Source: Orychophragmus violaceus
Lineage: Eukaryota; Streptophyta; Magnoliopsida; Brassicales; Brassicaceae
DNA length: 64,000 nt
Direction of reading: 5' to 3'
Assembly: GCA_030180135.1 (NCBI GenBank)
Contig: CM058236.1
Span: 2,914,001 to 2,978,000, forward strand
Below, piece after piece: positions 30,974 through 43,949 of the stretch (the first letter of the stretch is position 1; the number at the start of each line of letters is the position of its first letter). A program made the translations under genes and the position numbers. The notes under the pieces are model-generated. The model had not been told where the DNA came from, did not search any database, and was given only the letters and a program-made list of their open reading frames with translations.

Positions 30974-32171
30974 TGATATATCATGGTTTTTACCGGTTTT
31001 ATGCCATGATATAGTTGTGTTTTTAGTGTCTTTTGTGTTCTTTTAGAGTCTTTTACAGGTATAATCAGGTTTGGAGCTAAATTGGAGATAATGGAGCATT
31101 TTGGAGATTTTTGGAGTGTTTGGCCGAGAGATAGAGTTCACTGTCCGAAACAGAGGAATGTGTCGATCGTTGCACTCTAGCATCGATCGATGCACCAGCG
31201 AGATGGGCCAAAAACTCGGCGGTTTAGAAGAATCAAGTTATTGCACTTTGATCCAGAAGTTCCTGATATTTACAAAGAAGCCCTTGGCCGAGATTATACC
31301 TATATAATCAAGTTTTAGTTGTTTTTATTAGGGAGGCTTTCATAATTAAGAGGAGAGGATTTTTAGAGCTTTTGGGGCTGATCTGAACCTATTACATCAT
31401 CTGTATTTGGAGAAGATTTCGAACCCCTTTTACTATTATTCTCTTATGCAATTTATTCATTCTATGATTATGTTTTCATTATCTATGTCTGAGTAGATTC
31501 CTAGTTAGGTTTAGGGTTTCTCACATAGGATTTTATGACTTGCTAGACTTGTTCAAATTCAGTTAAGGATTCAAACTATATCTGTTCTTCAATTTAATTG
31601 TGCTTAAAGCTAGTTCTAACCTGATCAATTAGAATCTAGATCTTAGGTTGCTAAATACGTCACGGAAGTGGGGTTTAGGAATCTGAACTAATTAAATTGG
31701 GCAATTAAACTTTGCGCAAACGGAAGTTTGGTTTAGGATAATTGTGAACATATCAAACTTGGGATTAATGCTAGTTTAATCTGTTAGTTCTCGCAAACGA
31801 AAGTTTGGTTTGCTGCACTTAGGCTTAGAGAATTATCGCAAAGGAATTTGGTTAATTCTATATCTGTGTTTTGAGTTCTAGAACTGTGCTTAATTAGATC
31901 CTTGCTGAATGAACTGTCTGCTTGTCTGATTTCCTGAGAATACCCTAGGCTTGACGCTTTTAATTACTTGCTTTCACAACCGTTAATCTCTGCTACTGAT
32001 TTACTTTCTCGCACCGCTTTCGATTAAATCACATTGCTTATTTCTAGTATTAGTCTCTACTGTTCTGATCTATTGAGACCAAGTGTCCCTGTGGATTCGA
32101 TAACCCTATATACTACTTTGACATTGCTGTTCACTTGCAGTTTAGTATAGGGATAAACTTTGAGCCTATCA
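30974..32171 (+). repeat. 5' LTR of Athila-like copy 1
   Basis: TGATATATCATGG...GAGCCTATCA, with TG...CA ends. It contains one palindrome pair at 31164/31184 (20 bp apart). Confidence 0.95.
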
Positions 32172-32177
32172 AGTTTT

Positions 32178-32195
32178 TGGCGCCGTTGTCGGGGA
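32178..32195 (+). promoter_or_regulatory. Primer-binding site (tRNA-Asp) of Athila-like copy 1
   Basis: TGGCGCCGTTGTCGGGGA, 6 bp after the LTR, is complementary to the 3' end of tRNA-Asp with one change from copy 2. tRNA-Asp-type priming is typical of the Athila lineage. Confidence 0.85.
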
Positions 32196-32416
32196 CTCTT
32201 AGAGTCTTCGATAGGACCGAACTTAGGGTTTCTACTAGAAATTTTTCTTTTTGTTTTTGCTTTTTTTCGTTTTGTTTTTATTTTACTAACTTTTTCTCTG
32301 ATTTCTCTCTGTCGCAGGTACGAATTTCGCCTTGCGTCGATCGTTGCATCCCTTGCGTCGATCGTCACTAGGCGATTCTGAGATTGAATCGATCGTTGCA
32401 CTGATAGCATCGATAG

Positions 32417-35400
32417 TTGCTGGACGATTACAGACAGTTTATGCCAACGCAGAAAACTCGAAGTAATCCAAACTCGAGCTTGCTTAATCTCGGACTAGAG
32501 GAACTTGGACGTCTAGAGAGGACTATCAGAAGAGAAAAGAGAGAGAGAATGGTTCGAAAACGTCTGATCTTGATACCAGATGCTGAAGGTACCCTGAGGG
32601 ACCAAGATAACAACCCGTAAAATGCTGCTGGGCATCGGGTTGATGCTGAAGGGAATGTCATCCCTGATCCTCCTGAGCAACAGCAACAGGAGCTGAACCG
32701 AAACCAGGGTCAAGGACAGGCCCAAGGTAGAGAGATGGTGGTTCATGAAAGGACACTAGCTGATTACAACAGACCTGATGAGTTTCATGCAAACCGAGCA
32801 GCTCTAGTGCTTCCTGCTTTTGAGAGGAATGATTTTGAGGTAAAGACCACCTACTACCAGCTGATGAGACATATTGCTTTTCATGGTCTTCAAGCAGAGC
32901 ATCCTATGGATCACATTGACAAGTTTGAGGACATATTCACTGGCATGAAGTATGAAGGAGTATGCCCGGACTATCTGTTCCTTAAGCTATTTCCGCACAG
33001 TCTTGCTGGAGACGCTAGTGCATGGTTGAGACAACTGGCACCTGGTCGGTATACTACTTGGGCAGCCTTAAAGAGTGAGTTCCTGCGTAACTTTTATGAT
33101 GATGCGCGCTCGGATCAGTCCAGACAGGACATACTCACCTTTTCCCAAGGAGTTGTGGAGCCCTTGAAGACTACCTGGATGAGATTTAAGCAGTACCAGC
33201 GTGACTGTCCACACCATGGATTCACAGAAGTACAGCTGATTGGTATTTTCTTCAGAGGCATAGATCTCCCTTATCAGACTGCGCTGGATAATTCCAGTAA
33301 TGCTAATTTCAACACCAGAACTCCTACACAAGCTATGCAGTTGATTGGGAACCTTATTAACAGCTACAGTTGCAAGTCTATAGATGAAAAGAGAAAGAAA
33401 TCCGGTGGAAGTATAGAGGATTCTAACATGACTGAGATTAGATCTAGGCTAGACACAGTGTACGACCTCCTAACGAGTAAGAAAGCTGTCCACTCTACCC
33501 AGGATGTAGAGGTAATTCAGACTGAGGAGGACACTCAGGAAGAAGAAGTGAATTACATGGGAGGTTCTGGTTTCCAAGGTAGTAGATTTAGAAGTCAACA
33601 GGGAAACAGATTCTCAAATGGAGTTCAGCGAGGTGGTTTTGAGAAAGCCAACGAGTCTGATAGTAAAGTAGAGATGATGCTAAGACAGCTAATGGAGAGT
33701 CAGACTAAGTACGCAGCAGACGCTGACGCGAAAATGGATACAATCTACAGGGAACTGAATGGGAAGTTTGAGAGTTTGAACACACACATGAAAGAGCTTG
33801 ATGCTAAGGTTGCAAGAACTGCTGGACATGCTCAAAGGGAAGAGGGATATCTCCCGGGAAGGACTGATGCCAATCCTAAGTACCAATGCAATGCCGTGAC
33901 ATTAAGAAGTGGTAAGGAGCTGTCATCTGGCCAGAAAAAGCAGTTGAGCGTTGAGGAACTCGTGGAAATTGAAGAGTTGGAAGATGAGATACGCGATATT
34001 CGCCGCGCATCGATCGATGCATCTAAGCAACGATCGTTGCCAAGCAAAATCAAGGAACCGGAGGTCGTAACAAAGTCGCCTAGCATCGATCGGTGCGATA
34101 AGAGCAACGATCGACACAAGGTGACTGCAGAAAGTTCGAAACCCAAAACAGTCGACTGAAAGGGTATACAAGCCTAAGATACCTTATCCCAAGAACCCCA
34201 GAAAAGCTAAAAATGATAGGCAGTATGCAAAGTGGAAGGAGTTCATAAAGAAGGTAAAGGTTGAAGTACCTCTGCTGGATTCCATTGAAACCTCCCCCAT
34301 GATGAAGAGATGCCTTAAGGATGCAATTTCTGGAAAATGGTCTGATGAAGAAAGCATAATGATGCTCAATGAAGTATGTAGTGCAGTGGTTCAAGGCAGA
34401 ATTCCAGAGAAATTAAAAGATCCGGGCAGCTTCGTATTGGATTGTGCTATCTACAAGGAGAGGTTCGAAAGGTCCCTATGTGATCTTGGCTCCAGTGTAA
34501 ATCTGATGCCCCTTTCAGTTGCTAAAAGACTAGGGATGACAGATTTTATACCAACTAGGATATCATTGGTTTTGGCAGACAGATCAGTCAGGATTCCCGA
34601 AGGAGTAATAGAGGATGTGCCTATAACAGTTGGCAAGTGCGTAATCCCAACTGATTTTGTGGTTCTACAATATGGACAATAGCCAAAAGACCCAATAATT
34701 CTAGGCAGATCTTTCTTAGCAACAGCTGGTGCGATGATTGACTGTCAAGGAGGCAAAATAGTTCTAAATGTGGGAGATCTGAAGATGAGTTTTGACATGA
34801 ACAAACTGGTAAAGAGACCAACCATCGACGGGCAAACCTTTTATGTAGACACATTGGGTGATTTAGCTGCAGAGTACTTCCATCAATCACATGCTGAGGA
34901 CCCACTGGAAAGGGCTTTACTGAGTTCTATTTTGGAGTTGGAATACCTACAGGACGAGCCTGCAATGTGCTATACAAGATTGATGGATTCTGTCAAGGTT
35001 GCAATGCAAGTAGAAGTGTCTGACGCGGGACTGCAACGATCGACACCATCTAAGCATCGATCGTTGCAAGACGACAGAGACTGGGCAGAAGAAAAGGCTC
35101 CAAAAATAGATCAGAAACAACTTCCATCCGGGCTAAGGTACGCTTTTCTTGGACCTAATTCAACATACCCAGTGATTGTTAATGCTAGCCTGAACAACGC
35201 AGAGCTCACCTTACTGCTAAGCAAGCTGCGCAAGCATCGCAAAGCTCTTGGCTATTCCCTTAATGATATTTCAGGTATCTCACCAGAGCTGTGCATGCAC
35301 CGGATACATCTTGAGGATGAGTCCAAGACATCAATCGAACATCAGAGGAGACTTAATCCTAATCTGCAGGAAGTAGTCAAAAAGGAGATTATGAAACTCC

Positions 35401-38243
35401 TTGACGCTGGAATTATATATCCTATCTCTGATAGTGATTGGGTGAGTCCAGTCCATGTAGTACCAAAGAAGGGCGGTGTTACAGTCGTGAAGAATGAGAA
35501 GAACGAGCTGATACCTACTAGGACTGTGACAGGACACAGGATGTGCATAGACTACAGGAAGCTTAATGCTGCTACTAGGAAGGATCATTTTCCTTTACCT
35601 TTTATTGACCAGATGCTCGAAAGGTTAGCAAATCATCCTTACTACTGCTTCTTAGATGGCTACTCAGGTTTCTTTCAGATTCCCATCCATCCAGAGGATC
35701 AGGGAAAGACCACTTTTACTTGTCCATATGGGACTTTTGCTTACCGTAGGATGCCTTTTGGACTATGCAATGCACCAGCCACTTTCCAGAGATGCATGAT
35801 GTCCATATTCACAGATATGATTGAGGATTTTATGGAAGTATTCATGGATGATTTCTCAGTATATGGATCATCCTACAATGAATGTTTAGATAATCTGTGT
35901 AAGGTTCTGAAAAGATGTGAAGAGAAGCACTTAGTTCTTAACTGGGAGAAGTGTCATTTCATGGTCAGAGATGGCATTGTGCTTGGACATAAAGTGTCCG
36001 AAGCAGGAATAGAGGTGGACCGCGCTAAAATCGAGGTGATGACCAACCTGCAGGCACCTGATTCTGTTAAGTCTATTAGAAGCTTTCTTGGACATGCTGG
36101 CTTCTATAGACGGTTCATCAAGGATTTTAGTAGGATTGCTAGGCCACTAACTGCTTTGCTGTGCAAAGACACCAAATTTGAGTTCACTGCAGATTATCAA
36201 ACTGCATTTGAACAGATCAAGCAGGCATTAGTGAGTGCTCCCATAGTTCAGCCACCGGATTGGGATTTGCCTTTCGAAGTAATGTGTGATGCAAGTGATT
36301 ATGCTGTAGGAGCTGTTCTTGGACAAAAGAAAGATAGAAAGCTTCATGCTATCTATTATGCCAGTAGGACACTGGATGATGCACAAAGAAACTATGCCAC
36401 TACAGAGAAGGAGTTGCTGGCAGTTGTCTTTGCATTTGAGAAATTTCGCTCTTATCTTGTTGGCTCTAAGGTGATTGTCCACACTGATCATTCAGCACTG
36501 AAGTATCTGATGCAGAAGAAGGATGCTAAGCCAAGATTGTTGAGATGGATCATGTTGCTTCAGGAATTTGATATTGAAGTGAGAGATAAGAAAGGGGTTG
36601 AGAATGGAGTTGCTGACCATCTTTCGAGGATGCTAGTTGAGGAAGACGTGCCAATTAATGACTATTTGCCTGAAGAAAACGTCAATATGGTTGGGACAAT
36701 CCGTGAGACAGATTTGGACAGAAATCTGCAGAACTGTCGGATTAATCGCGTTGCGTCGATCGATGCTACGTCAGCATCGATCGATGCATCTATCGGGACA
36801 GCGACGATCGATACATCCGACTGTGACGATCGTTGCAGCGCAGATACAGACGCAGAAACTTTCACGATACGTATTGGAAGGCATGAGTTCGAGATTAATG
36901 CTGTCGCAACAAATGATCGACCATGGTATGCAGACATAGCCAATTATCTAGCTGCAGAGACTGAACCAGATAATCTGAAAGGATATGAAAAGAAGAGGTT
37001 TTTCAGAGAACTTAGGAGGTACTATTGGGATGAACCTTACCTCTATAAGCATTGTTCAGATGGCCTTTATAGAAGATGTGTTGCTGAGTCAGAGGTTCCA
37101 GATATCCTTTTCCACTGTCACGGATCAGATTATGCAGGACATTTTGCTACATTTAAGACTGTGTCTAAGGTTTTGCAAGCAGGTTTCTGGTGGCCTACAA
37201 TGTTCGCTGATACTCACTCCTTTATTTCTCATTGTGATGCCTGCCAGAGGAGAGGGAAAATCAGCAGGAAGCATGAGATGCCTCAGAATTTCATTCTTGA
37301 GGTTGAAGTTTTTGATTGCTGGGGCATAGACTTTATGGGTCCCTTTCCCTCATCTTATGGGAATAAATTCATATTAGTTGCTGTGGATTATGTTTCTAAG
37401 TGGGTAGAAGCAATAGCTAGTCCAACCAATGACTCTTCAGTAGTCATTAAGCTGTTTAAATCCATCATATTCCCTAGATTTGGAGTACCTCGGATAGTTA
37501 TTAGTGATGGAGGATCTCACTTTATTAATAAAGTTTTTGAGAAGCTCCTGAAGAAGCATGGAGTGCATCACCGAGTTGCTACTCCTTATCACCCACAGAC
37601 TAGTGGACAGGTAGAGGTTTCTAACAGACAAATCAAGGAGATCTTGGAAAAGACAGTTGGGAAGACAAGGAAAGATTGGGCAGCTAAGCTTGATGATGCT
37701 TTATGGGCCTACAGGACTGCATTTAAAACGCCATTGGGGACTACTCCATTCCATTTGCTGTATGGGAAAGCATGTCATCTGCCAGTAGAACTTGAGCACA
37801 AGGCAGCATGGGCTGTAAAACAGATGAACTTTGACCTCAAACCAGCTGCAGAGAGGAGATTGATACAGCTCAATGAGTTGGATGAGATTAGACATTTTGC
37901 CTATGAGAACTCAAAGTTGTACAAGGAAAGGACTAAGGCTTATCATGACAAAAAGATTGTCTCCAGACGATTTAAGCCTAACGATCAGGTACTGTTGTAC
38001 AATTCTCGCTTGCATTTGTTTCCAGGCAAGCTGAAATCAAGATGGTCTGGACCCTACACGATCAAAGAAGTGCGTCCATATGGAGCTGTCATTTTAATTG
38101 GCAAGGAAGGTAATGAGTTTGCTGTTAATGGGCAGAGGGTAAAACACTATTGGGCTAAAGCCGAGATTCCAAGAGGTCAGATTTTGCCTCTGGATGTTGC
38201 ACCCTCTACTCGAAAATTCCCATCCATCCGGTCAAGCTATTGA
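32417..38243 (+). pseudogene. Athila-like gag-pol, copy 1, with two stops and a frameshift
   Basis: Gag (LPAFERNDFEVK... and FPHSLAGDASAWLRQL) lies at about 32790-33400, without a zinc knuckle. Protease has CDLGSSVNLMPLS near 34480. RT has FMDDFSVYG at 35841 and RMPFGLCNAPATFQR at 35752. RNase H has MCDASDYAVGAVLGQ near 36283. Integrase has a zinc motif ending HCDACQRRGK near 37235, WGIDFMGPF (Asp) near 37320, SDGGSHF (Asp) near 37505 and GQVEVSNRQI (Glu) near 37610. The order PR-RT-RH-INT is gypsy-type. Compared with copy 2, it carries TAA at 32618-32620 (Tyr codon in copy 2), an 8-bp deletion near 34140 causing a frameshift, and TAG at 34680-34682 (Glu codon in copy 2). From 34734 to the end, 1169 codons stay open. 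Palindrome pairs interrupt the gag-PR, PR-RT and RH-INT linkers. Confidence 0.95.
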
Positions 38244-39575
38244 CCTTAAACAAGCGCTGGGTGGGAGGCAACCCACCATTAGGTACTGGTGTTTTTCTAC
38301 TTAATTTTTGGTGTTTTTGTTAGGATTTTACGTTTGTTTTTGTTTCTGGTGAGTTTATGTTTGCAGGTCTCGGTTAAATCGCAGTGCAACGATCGACGCA
38401 CTTCTGTGTCGATCGTCACAACACGAAAGGAATCGCATTGCAGCGATCGTTGCGGTCCTGAGCAACGATCGACTATACACGAAAATCGCCAGGTAACGGT
38501 CGTTGCACTAAGTGCAACGATCGATGCTTAGCGACAGAGGTAACCCGACAGACATAATTTCACCTTTTCAATTTTTATTTTCTTTTTACCGATCCTTCGC
38601 TGGACACTACTGGGGACAGTGTGTCTTAAGTGTGGGGGAGGTGCTACTGACTTTTGTTTTCTGTTTTCTTAAGAGTCAATCCGTTTTTCAAAAAAAAATT
38701 TGTTTTATTGAGTCAAAATTGTTTAAGTAAGAAACTATGATTTTCTGAGAAGATTTACAAGACTTGCAGGAACTTAAGTAACCATTGGGATGAAGTTGCA
38801 GGATCTATCTCTGACTATTAGAAAACCCCATTACAGATCAACCTACTGGGAATACCCACATCACTTCAGGTATCAGAGGATCCTTTACTGACTTCAACTT
38901 TAATACTGACTTAGATTTCTCACCTAAGGGCTTGGTATACTTTGTGTCGGATTCCCTTGTTAGTTCTGACACAGCCTGTCAACCTATCCTATTTAGTTCC
39001 CTTCTCCCCTTCTGTAAAGTAAAAAATAAAAAATATAATAAACTGAGGATGAGTTAGTAACTCCGAAGTGGTCATGAGAATGGTAGCAAACACTATTTTC
39101 TCTCATGTGATCCATGGAATGTGTCCAAAGTACACCCCATAACGGGAAGAACACTGATAAAAAAAATAAAATGATACCCAGTGGGGAAAAATCAGTTGTT
39201 AAAGAAGGGAAAGAGAAGAAAGGGACTAGAGAAAGATAGTATGGTGGTCTAGGGCTGATAAGGTAAGAATCCATGTGCCCTTTGATCGATACTCCTTAGG
39301 TGAGACCGCACTTAAATACTTGCAGAAGTCAGTAGGGAGAATTTGAATGCTTGAATGTGATTGTGGAGTTTACCTAGGACAATTGCTAAGTGTGGGGGAA
39401 TTACATTGTGGTCTTGATATTCTGTGATTGATTTTTTTTCAGTGGTTTACTAAGGGGAATCTGAGTATTGTAGCTTCTAGGATGAAATGAGTTTCTGAAG
39501 AGTTTTCAAACCTCTTCACCATGCTTTAGTTCTCTGTTTTGCTTGAGGGCAAGCAATGGCTAAGTGTGGGGGAGT
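38244..39575 (+). other. 3' non-coding region of Athila-like copy 1 (no env)
   Basis: Begins AAACAAGCGCTGGGTGGGAG, the usual text after Athila integrase. Three palindrome pairs follow (38390/38410, 38444/38466 and 38497/38518). No envelope-like ORF or transmembrane-coding frame is visible. Three short AAGTGTGGGGGA copies (38628, 39389 and 39563) resemble the polypurine tract. Confidence 0.8.
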
Positions 39576-40773
39576 TGATATATCATGGTTTTTACCGGTT
39601 TTATGCCATGATATAGTTGTGTTTTTAGTGTCTTTTGTGTTCTTTTAGAGTCTTTTACAAGTATAATCAAGTTTGGAGCTAAATTGGAGATAATGGAGCA
39701 TTTTGGAGATTTTTGGAGTGTTTGGCCGAGAGATAGAGTTCACTGTCCGAAACAGAGGAAGGTGTCGATCGTTGCACTCTAGCATCGATCGATGCACCAG
39801 CGAGATGGGCCAAAAACTCGGCGGTTTAGAAGAATCAAGTTATTGCACTTTGATCCAGAAGTTCCTGATATTTACAAAGAAGCTCTTGGCCGAGATTATA
39901 CCTATATAATCAAGTTTTAGTTGTTTTTATTAGGGAGGCTTTCATAATTAAGAGGAGAGGATTTTTAGAGCTTTTGGGGCTGATCTGAACCTATTACATC
40001 ATCTGTATTTGGAGAAGATTTCGAACCCCTTTTACTATTATTCTCTTATGCAATTTATTCATTCTATGATTATGTTTTCATTATCTATGTCTGAGTAGAT
40101 TCCTAGTTAGGTTTAGGGTTTCTCACATAGGATTTCATGACTTGCTAGACTTGTTCAAATTCAGTTAAGGATTCAAACTATATCTGTTCTTCAATTTAAT
40201 TGTGCTTAAAGCTAGTTCTAACCTGATCAATTAGAATCTAGATCTTAGGTTGCTAAATACGTCACGGAAGTGGGGTTTAGGAATCTGAACTAATTAAATT
40301 GGGCAATTAAACTTTGCGCAAACGGAAGTTTGGTTTAGGATAATTGTGAACATATCAAACTTGGGATTAATGCTAGTTTAATCTGTTAGTTCTCGCAAAC
40401 GAAAGTTTGGTTTGCTGCACTTAGGCTTAGAGAATTATCGCAAAGGAATTTGGTTAATTCTATATCTGTGTTTTGAGTTCTAGAACTGTGCTTAATTAGA
40501 TCCTTGCTGAATGAACTGTCTGCTTGTCTGATTTCCTGAGAATACCCTAGGCTTGATGCTTTTAATTACTTGCTTTCACAACCGTTAATCTCTGCTACTG
40601 ATTTACTTTCTCGCACCGCTTTCGATTAAATCACATTGCTTATTTCTAGTATTAGTCTCTACTGTTCTGATCTATTGAGACCAAGTGTCCCTGTGGATTC
40701 GATAACCCTATATACTACTTTGACATTGCTGTTCACTTGCAGTTTAGTATAGGGATAAAATTTGAGCCTATCA
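39576..40773 (+). repeat. 3' LTR of Athila-like copy 1
   Basis: Same ends and length as the 5' LTR (1198 bp), about 99.4% identical by eye. It is followed by ACCCA, matching the bases before the 5' LTR. Confidence 0.95.
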
Positions 40774-41126
40774 ACCCATCCATAAAGATGTTCAACTCTC
40801 TCCCGCCAATAGTATGATATTTTAAAGCTTAAATCGGTTACTCAATGCATTAGATATTAAACTAAAGGTAATATGAAGTAGGCAGCTGTTGGAAGAGCTG
40901 GTAAAATCGTCAGAAGTAGGGTTTGACTAAAGAAAAGGACGTCTAGGGACTGGCAAATGTCTAGTTTTGAAGAGACGTCGTATGCTTGTTTTGGGGGTCA
41001 CGCGGCATTATCCCAAAATAAAAATCATATTTTTTGTAGGTGCAAAAAAGGTTTGGGTTTGCGAGAAAAAAAAATTAACAGATCCATAACTAGGCATAAG
41101 GAGAGATTTACGATTAAGTTTGGCTA
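40774..41126. other. Spacer between Athila-like copy 1 and the F-box-like ORF
   Basis: AT-rich and non-coding. Before copy 1 inserted it was continuous with 30792-30973 and formed the intergenic (probably bidirectional promoter) region between the GRF gene (-) and the F-box-like ORF (+). Confidence 0.5.
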
Positions 41127-41387
41127 ATGTGGCTACCAAGTTTGCTACTGGCCAAAATCGCAGCTAGGGTCGCAGAAGACGGCGTTGATGCTTGTGCGAA
41201 TCTACTTAAGGCAGGCCCTGAGGGCGTAAATGCGGTTTGTTCACCGGAAGTATATGCAAGAGTCAGACTGGACAGGCGGCATGACTTCACTTGGTTTTCG
41301 GACGAACAATATTCGTGGTATTACAAATTCTACAGGAAATGCGTGCACAAAAATCCGTATGCGATGTACACCGAAAGCCTGCGCACT

Positions 41388-42586
41388 TGATAGGTCAAGA
41401 ATTAATCCCTATACTAAACTGCAAGTGTACAGCAATGTCAAAGTAGTATATAGGGTTATCGAATCCACAGGGACACTTGGTCTCAAGAGAATCAAACTGT
41501 AGGGAATGAATACTAGAAATAAGCAATGTGATTGTATTGAAAACAGTGCAAGAAAGTAAATCAGTAGCAGAGATTATTGGTTGTTAAAGCAAGTAATTAA
41601 AAGCGTCAAACCTAGGGTATTCTCAGGAAATCAGACTAGCAGACAGTTCATTCAGCAAGGATCTAATTAAGCACAGTTCTAGAACTCAAAACACAGATAT
41701 AGAATTAACCAAATTCCTTTGCGATAATTCTCTAAGTCTAAGTGCAGCAAACCAAACTTCCGTTTGCGAGAACTAACAGATTAAACTAGCAATAAGTCCA
41801 AGTTTGATATGTTCACAATTATCCTAAACCAAACTTTCGTTTGCGCAAAGTTTAATTGCCCAATTTAATTAGTTCTGGTTCCTAAACCCCACTTCCGTGA
41901 CGTATTTAGCAACCTAAGATCTAGATTCTAATTGATCAGGTTAGAACTAGCTTTAAGCACAATTAAATTGAAGAACATATATAGTTTGAATCCTTAACTG
42001 AAATTGAACAAGTCTAGCAAGTCATGAAATCCTATGTGAGAAACCCTAAGTCTAACTAGGAATCTACTCAGACATAGATAATGAAAACATGATCATATGA
42101 TAAGTAAATTGCATAAAAGAATAAGAGTAAAAGGGGTTCGAAATCTTCTCCAAATACAGATGATGAATTAGGTTCAGATCAGCCCCCAAAAGCTCTAAAA
42201 ATCCTCTGCTCTTAATTATAAAAGTATATCTAATAAAAACTCTAAAAACTCTATTATATAGGCATAATCTCGGATGGGGCTTCTGTGTAAATACTGGAAC
42301 TATCTTGGGCTTCTTTGTAAATCTTCAATACTTGTCAAACCGACGTGTACGGCCCATCTCGCGACTGCATCGATCGATGCTTTGAGTGCAACGATCGATG
42401 CATGATCAATTATACGAACAGTGAGTTAAGCTCTCGGCCAAAACGTCCCAAAAATCCCAAAATGCTCCAAATATCTCCAATTAGCTCCAATCCTGATTTA
42501 ACCTGTAAAAGACTCTAAACAAAGACAAAAGACACTAAAACACATCTATATCATGGTCTAAAATGGGTAAAAACCATGATATATCA
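41388..42586 (-). repeat. 3' LTR of Athila-like copy 2
   Basis: 1199 bp, TGATAGGTCAAG...GATATATCA on the plus strand. It contains the palindrome pair 42371/42392 (21 bp). Confidence 0.95.
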
Positions 42587-43949
42587 ACTCCCCCACACTT
42601 AGCCTTTGCTTGCCCTCAAGCAAAACATAGAACTAAAACATGGTGAAGAGGTTTGAAAACTCTTCAGAAACTCATTTCATCTTAGAAGCTACAATACTCA
42701 GATTCCCCTTAGTAAACCACTGAAAGAATCAATCACAGGATATCAAGACCAACATGTACTTCCCCCACACTTAGCAACTGTCCTAGGTAAACTCCACAAT
42801 CACATTCAAGCATTCAAATTCTCCCTACTGACTTCTGCAAGTATTTAAGTGCGGTCTCACCTAAGGAGTATCGATCTAAAGGCACATGGATTCTTACCTT
42901 GCCAGCTCTAAACCACCATACTATCTTTCTCTAGTCCCTTTCTTCTCTTTCCCTTCTTTAACAACTGATTTTTCCCCACTGGGTATCATTTTATTTTTTT
43001 TTATCAGTGTTCTTCCCGTTATGGGGTGTACTTTGGACACATTCCATGGATCACATGAGAGATAATAGTGTTTGCTACTATTCCCATGACCACTTCGGAG
43101 TTACTAACTCATCCTCAGTTTATTATCTTTTTTTTTTTTTTACTTTATAGAAGGGGAGAAGGGGACTAAATAGGACAGGTTTACAGGCTGTGTCAGAACT
43201 AACAGGGAATCCGACATAAAGTATACCAAGCCCTTAGGTGAGAAAATCTAAGTCAGTATTAGGGGTGAAGTCAGTAAAGGATCCTCTGGTACCCGAAGTG
43301 ATATGGGTGTTCCCAGTAGGTTGATCCGTGTCTGGGTTTTCTAATAGTCAGAGATAGATCCTGCAACTTCATCCCAATGGTTACTTAAGTTCCTGCAAGT
43401 TTTGTAAATCTCCTCAGAAAATCATAGTTTCTTACTTAAACAGTTTTGACTCAATAAAACAAAAAATTTTGAAATACGGACTGACTCTTAAGAAAACAGA
43501 AAGATAAACGTCAGTAGCACCTCCCCCACACTTAAGACACACTGTCCCCAGTAGTGTCCAGCGAAGGATCGGTAAAAAGAAAATAAAAATTGAAAAGGTG
43601 AAATTATGTCTGTCGGGTTACCTCTGTCGCACGAGCAACCACCGGTGCATTAGATGCATCGACCGTTACTTGGCGACTTTCGTGTATGGTCGATCGTTGC
43701 TCAGGACCGCAACGATCGCTGCAATGAGATTCCTTTCGTATTGTGACGATCGATGCAGAAATGCATCGATCGCTGCACTGCGATTTAATTCGAGACCTGC
43801 AAACATGACTGCACCAGAAACAAAAACAAACGTAAAATCCTAACAAAAACACCAAAAATTAAAAAGAAAAACACCAGTACCTAATGGTGGGTTGCCTCCC
43901 ACCCAGCGCTTGTTTAAGGTCAATAGCTTGACCGGACGCGCAAGATCTT
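42587..43949 (-). other. 3' non-coding region of Athila-like copy 2 (no env)
   Basis: Counterpart of 38244-39575: purine tracts as CCCCCACACTTA, palindrome pairs at 43691/43713 and 43747/43767 plus a degraded pair near 43640-43665, and no envelope-like frame. Confidence 0.8.

Larger units (their letters stand above)
30974..40773 (+). mobile_element. Athila-like Ty3/gypsy element, copy 1 (9800 bp, plus strand)
   Basis: Complete structure: LTRs 30974-32171 and 39576-40773 (1198 bp each), target duplication ACCCA at 30969-30973 and 40774-40778, tRNA-Asp primer site, gag-pol, and polypurine tract AGTGTGGGGGAGT at 39563-39575. The two LTRs differ at about seven positions that I noticed (for example G/A near 31056 and C/T near 31952), so insertion is fairly recent but older than copy 2. 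It lies between the GRF gene and the interrupted F-box-like ORF. Confidence 0.95.

Noticed and set aside
38289..38730. Two short plus-strand ORFs after gypsy integrase as a possible env-like gene
   Set aside because: They are only 72-80 codons, cross palindrome modules, and are not conserved as frames in copy 2; no signal peptide plus membrane-anchor layout.
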